Part shown: one piece after another, positions 60,601 to 64,000 of the stretch
How positions within the stretch are numbered: position 1 is the stretch's first letter
How the letters are laid out: the number at the start of each line of letters is the position of its first letter
Assembly (NCBI GenBank): GCA_000149265.1
Contig: CH003047.1
Coordinates: forward strand, 851,720 to 915,719
Reading direction: 5' to 3'
Origin: Ciona savignyi
Lineage: Eukaryota > Chordata > Ascidiacea > Phlebobranchia > Cionidae
Length of the DNA: 64,000 nucleotides
Notes under the pieces: generated by a model
What the model saw: the letters and a program-made list of their open reading frames with translations, nothing else
Databases searched by the model: none
What the model was told of the DNA's origin: nothing
Made by a program: the position numbers and the translations under genes

Positions 60601-61827
60601 AGCATTATTTACTTAAATTTGTTTATTTTAAAATATAGAAGGTAAAGTTATTATTCTAACTTTTTTATGACAGAATTAAACAAAATGGTAAGTTTTCTTT
60701 TGTCTTAACTCAGTTTCATTTTATTTACAATGTCAGTTATTGGTATGGGCATATATGGCGCAATACGTCAACGTAACTTGAACTTTAATTCGTGACTAAA
60801 CACCCCCGACTTAGTTAGTTTACCCACAATTTCGGAAATTTGAACCAATATATTTAAATCCACCATCAAATATATTTCACACACGGCGAACCATACCACT
60901 TTTCCGCCATGCGTAAATTACTCCAAATATGATTTACAATCATCATCTTATAAATGTATCAATATTTGCATACAACATTAAAATGTATAAGCAAAGTCCC
61001 CTTTAAAATACTCACAAAATTTGATTGTACTGTACCTTTAAAAATCGAAAAGAATTTCGAGAATAATAAACGGATCCGGGATTTTGAAGAAGCCCGTCTA
61101 CCGTATGTTGCCATACACCGTCAACTTTATACCAATGCGTGGAGGTTTCAGCCAGACCATCTTCATGTGATTGGCGGTCCAAACTGTTAAGTTCACATAT
61201 CTGCCGATTTTTCCAATAGTTGAATGATTGGCATCTAAACAGATACAATTTATATAGGTTACTCATGGCCATTCTCTGTTGTGGCAAATGTAAAGGGCTA
61301 GAAAATGGAAATATGTCACTTAAATGTAAAATATATTTTGCGGATTTCTATACGATGGTAAAGTTCCTAATAGTCCTGGAGTAACTGAAACTTGCTTCGA
61401 CTACGTAATTGATTGCTGGGACGTTGCGCAAAGGTACAAACAGCCAGAAATATAGTCAGTGGGTCCTCACACATTTTCGAACCCAATGAAAAAAGTGTTG
61501 TGGGAATGGAAGCGGCAACTAACATGCGACACAACCATAAAGCTTTGTTCGGTCGCCTTACATTTGTATAAAAAATTAAACCTACCTTCCGTCTTTGTAA
61601 CATGCCAATGCACACTGGTATACAATGAATGCGGTCATAGATCTATAAACATAACCGGGAAACAACGACCCATCCGCCCCTCTGTCTTCTGTCTCGTTTA
61701 TTTCCCAAGATTGCTGTGGGTGTGGCGCTCTCTTCGTAATGTCTGTATAACAAGAAGCGGAACTCCTTCTTATTACTAAATACATTACGAAAACCGCAAT
61801 ACACAAAAGAATATATATTTTTGTCAT
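54655..61827 (-). CDS. Secreted PAN-TSP1-TSP1-SRCR protein, paralogue 2 (9+ exons)
   Basis: Tandem paralogue of the gene at 47585-52819, same domain order. Exons: 61586-61827, 61036-61234, 58882-59049, 58311-58484, 56540-56631, 56373-56483, 55244-55355, 54974-55154, 54655-54814. Start MTKIYILLCIAVFVMYLV, a signal peptide or anchor; PAN (YQCALACYKDGR, then CQSFNYWKNRQICEL); TSP1 (WSTWSACSASCNSGTQ); TSP1 (WAAWGSWTEC, CKVGLRYRNRSC); SRCR (IRLSNGVNGHVYIY, WKPICR, RQVVCRQLGM, YLMSCD, CNQLFVSC); C-terminal domain ending GYMCCLPVQ. The PAN domain is split by a phase-2 intron. Exon 2 ends in phase 0 but the TSP1 exon needs phase 1 (with acceptors at 59049 or 59067), so a small exon between 59067 and 61036 or another border is missing from this model. 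All other borders agree. Confidence 0.82.
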
Positions 61828-63592
61828 GACGAAGATTTCTTCGCTGCTATCTATAATAACAAATGTGAAGGATCAAGTTTACTACCCACAACCCAAATTG
61901 ATAAATAATTTATTGATTTTATGTTATTTATAACGGACAATGTGGGTAACGATCTACAATTATGGCTAGACGTGTAATTTTCAAAAGACGTTTCAATAAA
62001 ACCCTGATCTATAAGGTCATTGTCAAAGCAGGATCATAGGGTAAATTCAATAGACCTGTGTGGCCGTCGTATTAAAACTTTAAATTTAGTTTCCTGGAGA
62101 AGCAAATAAGAAAGATATTTCATATTACTTTTTTACGATAAATGAATCTTTAAAAATATTTTTGATAAAAAAGAAACTGGAAATTATGACCAAAAAGAGC
62201 AGTTTAAACAGACACAAAAAAATATCAATCCCACCGGTTATATTTTATACGTGGTGTTTGTTTTTTCTTTTAGTATATAATTTTATACATCTAAGAATGG
62301 TGCGTTATAATTAGGACTACAACGCCATATCGATAAACGAGATACTATCGATTCTACTCATCTACGATACTAATAAATGACTATCGCGATTTTATTTACA
62401 CCAGCTAACTTTCCTTACTTACGTACTTGACATTACATTGTATTAGGTAATAAAGTTCAAAAATCGAGGTGTAAATGGTTGTTTATATTACGTTACAATC
62501 AAACAATTAATTTCAAATAGTGTTTGGTGTAATTAAAGTTTACTTTACAAACGCAATATTTAAAAACTATGCTGATTGGCTTCTGACAAACTAACAATAA
62601 TCGCGATTATCGTGATACGTGACCAGCAATTGTCGATACTTTGTTAAAAAGTTTCGTTGCAGCCCTAGTTATAAGTGTGTCGGGGTGTAATATTTGCAGT
62701 TATTTTGTGAAAAAAATGGATACTTAATTTAACCTTTATTTTTTAAGTTCTCTAAAAGTTTTTAAAAAATCTGTCGGGTCTAGTCCCAAGTTCAAACATA
62801 GGGCTGCCAGACACAAATTATAAATACAAATCGAATACATACTATAGTTACCTTTATATAGATACTATAGTTACTATAGTTACCATCCCGAACATTTTTA
62901 CCTTATTTGAACACTTATCTTGCGCTAATATGTGGTATAACTGTATAGAGTGATCACATAATGCAGCCACGTTTCGTTTCTGGGAATTCATCGTCAAATG
63001 TTATGAAAGGTAGATAGATACGTGCACACTTATTTTGTTTTAAATATCACTAATAAATTATGTAGGTTTTCAGAATAATATATCATGATTGCATTGGATT
63101 TTATATTTTGAACTTTGTCGTTTTAATTCCATAGTTATTTTCCCCCTTTCTTTACTTATAAAATAGTTGAAAATGTCGAAAACGAAAAACTGTTTTTAAC
63201 GAATATTTAATATGAGATAACACACCTAAAAGTTTAAATTTAATGAAACAATTTCCTACCATCAATAGGCTATAGATGTTACACAAACTAATCACTGGTT
63301 TAAGAGGGGACAAGTATCTTGGGAATTCCCGGAATATGGTTAAGGACGCATCGGTCGACCGCATCTTTTTTGCCCATATTAAAATTAACTATCGTTTTAG
63401 TTTTATTTTAATTCCGTGTCAGTTTTTGTAAATGAGATAACAGTGTATTATAATTACTTATATATTTTATAGTTCGGGGGATTTGGTTTTATTTTTTCGG
63501 GGGACTTCTTAACCACGAGTGTCACTCAGTAAGGCCGACAAATAAGTATTGTAATCTAAAAGACATTTTCTGCCCGAGGAAAGGCACTTTAC
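61828..63592. other. Upstream of paralogue 2, nothing supported
   Basis: AT-rich region that should hold the promoter of the minus-strand paralogue 2 near 61828. A word 'actatagttac' is repeated about 62843-62883. No gene or element recognised. Confidence 0.4.
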
Positions 63593-63691
63593 ATGCGTTG
63601 TCTTGTTCTAGTATTGCTCGTAGCAACATCGCCAATATTTACAACACATTGGAATTGCTACGATTACCGGACTTTTGTTGCAAGAAAATGA
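63593..63691 (+). CDS. Short ORF with signal-peptide start
   Basis: A 32-codon frame begins MRCLVLVLLVATSPIFTTHW, a good signal-peptide shape (basic, hydrophobic core, polar end), then reads on to a stop after VARK. It could be the first exon of a plus-strand secreted-protein gene continuing beyond the window, or a chance frame. No convincing donor site was seen inside it, so the confidence is low. Confidence 0.2.
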   Translation: MRCLVLVLLVATSPIFTTHWNCYDYRTFVARK

Positions 63692-64000
63692 CAATTAGCC
63701 GTATTATAAGCTCCCTGTGTTTTTCCACCTCCAGTGGTTCACACATCCGTATCTTATACGTATAACTACAAGAGACATGTATGTAAGTCTGAACTAGTAA
63801 TATTGGAATTCAATTTATTGAAAGTGATTTTATTCAATGCTGTGATGTACGTAAATGTAAACGGGCATAGGCGCCACAAATTACTATTTTAAAGAATCAA
63901 CAGTTCATGTACAGCAGATAATTCAACGTGTGTTTCATACAATATGGTAGGTTACATAAGTTGTTGTTTAAAATATATTTAAGAAAGATTAACCGTAAGT

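Noticed and set aside
1-64000. CRISPR array, bacterial operons or retrovirus-like elements
   Set aside because: No regular direct repeats with unique spacers, no reverse transcriptase, capsid or envelope-like frames and no LTR pairs were recognised; the sequence is spliced animal DNA.

Overview
The window looks like nuclear DNA from a tunicate, most likely an ascidian of the Ciona type. This is an inference from three things: AT-rich compact sequence with many short introns, animal-type receptor and extracellular domain genes, and many short DNA-transposon relics with a dispersed SINE-like repeat. There are no bacterial-style operons. Most genes lie on the minus strand, are split into exons of 50-200 bp, and were rebuilt by joining reading frames across GT/AG borders with matching phase. 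All exon models come from reading by eye, with no transcript support.

Layout. (1) 2010-19024, minus: a 26-exon class I cytokine receptor built like vertebrate gp130 (signal peptide, Ig-like domain, cytokine-binding module, FNIII domains, transmembrane helix, Box 1), about 1007 aa. (2) 19994-25424, plus: a 6-exon gene for a small membrane protein with a signal-like start and a two-helix membrane hairpin, about 222 aa. (3) 26966-28296 and 28866-31087, both minus: two tandem genes for type II single-pass membrane proteins of unknown role. The second ends in a 24-bp tandem repeat coding an Asp/His-rich tail. (4) 34183-40461, minus: carnitine O-octanoyltransferase (CROT), interrupted by a 100-N assembly gap. 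(5) 44874-47204: a Kolobok-type DNA transposon with TTAA target sites and ~600-bp inverted ends. It carries a THAP domain on one strand and a P2X7-tail-like zinc-binding domain on the other, and sits inside a degenerate tandem repeat. (6) 47585-52819 and 54655-61827, both minus: tandem paralogues for secreted PAN-TSP1-TSP1-SRCR proteins with a shared C-terminal Cys/Trp domain. One exon of that domain is almost identical between the two copies while the others have diverged.

Between and inside these genes are short DNA-transposon relics with clear target-site duplications (two hAT-like, one pogo/Tigger-like, one TA-flanked, one Mutator-like with a 9-bp duplication), at least five good copies of a SINE-like repeat, and an inverted minisatellite at 23.7-24.0 kb.

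As a set, the window is rich in surface and secreted proteins (cytokine receptor, type II membrane pair, SRCR/TSP1/PAN pair) around one peroxisomal metabolic gene. No retrovirus-like element was recognised.
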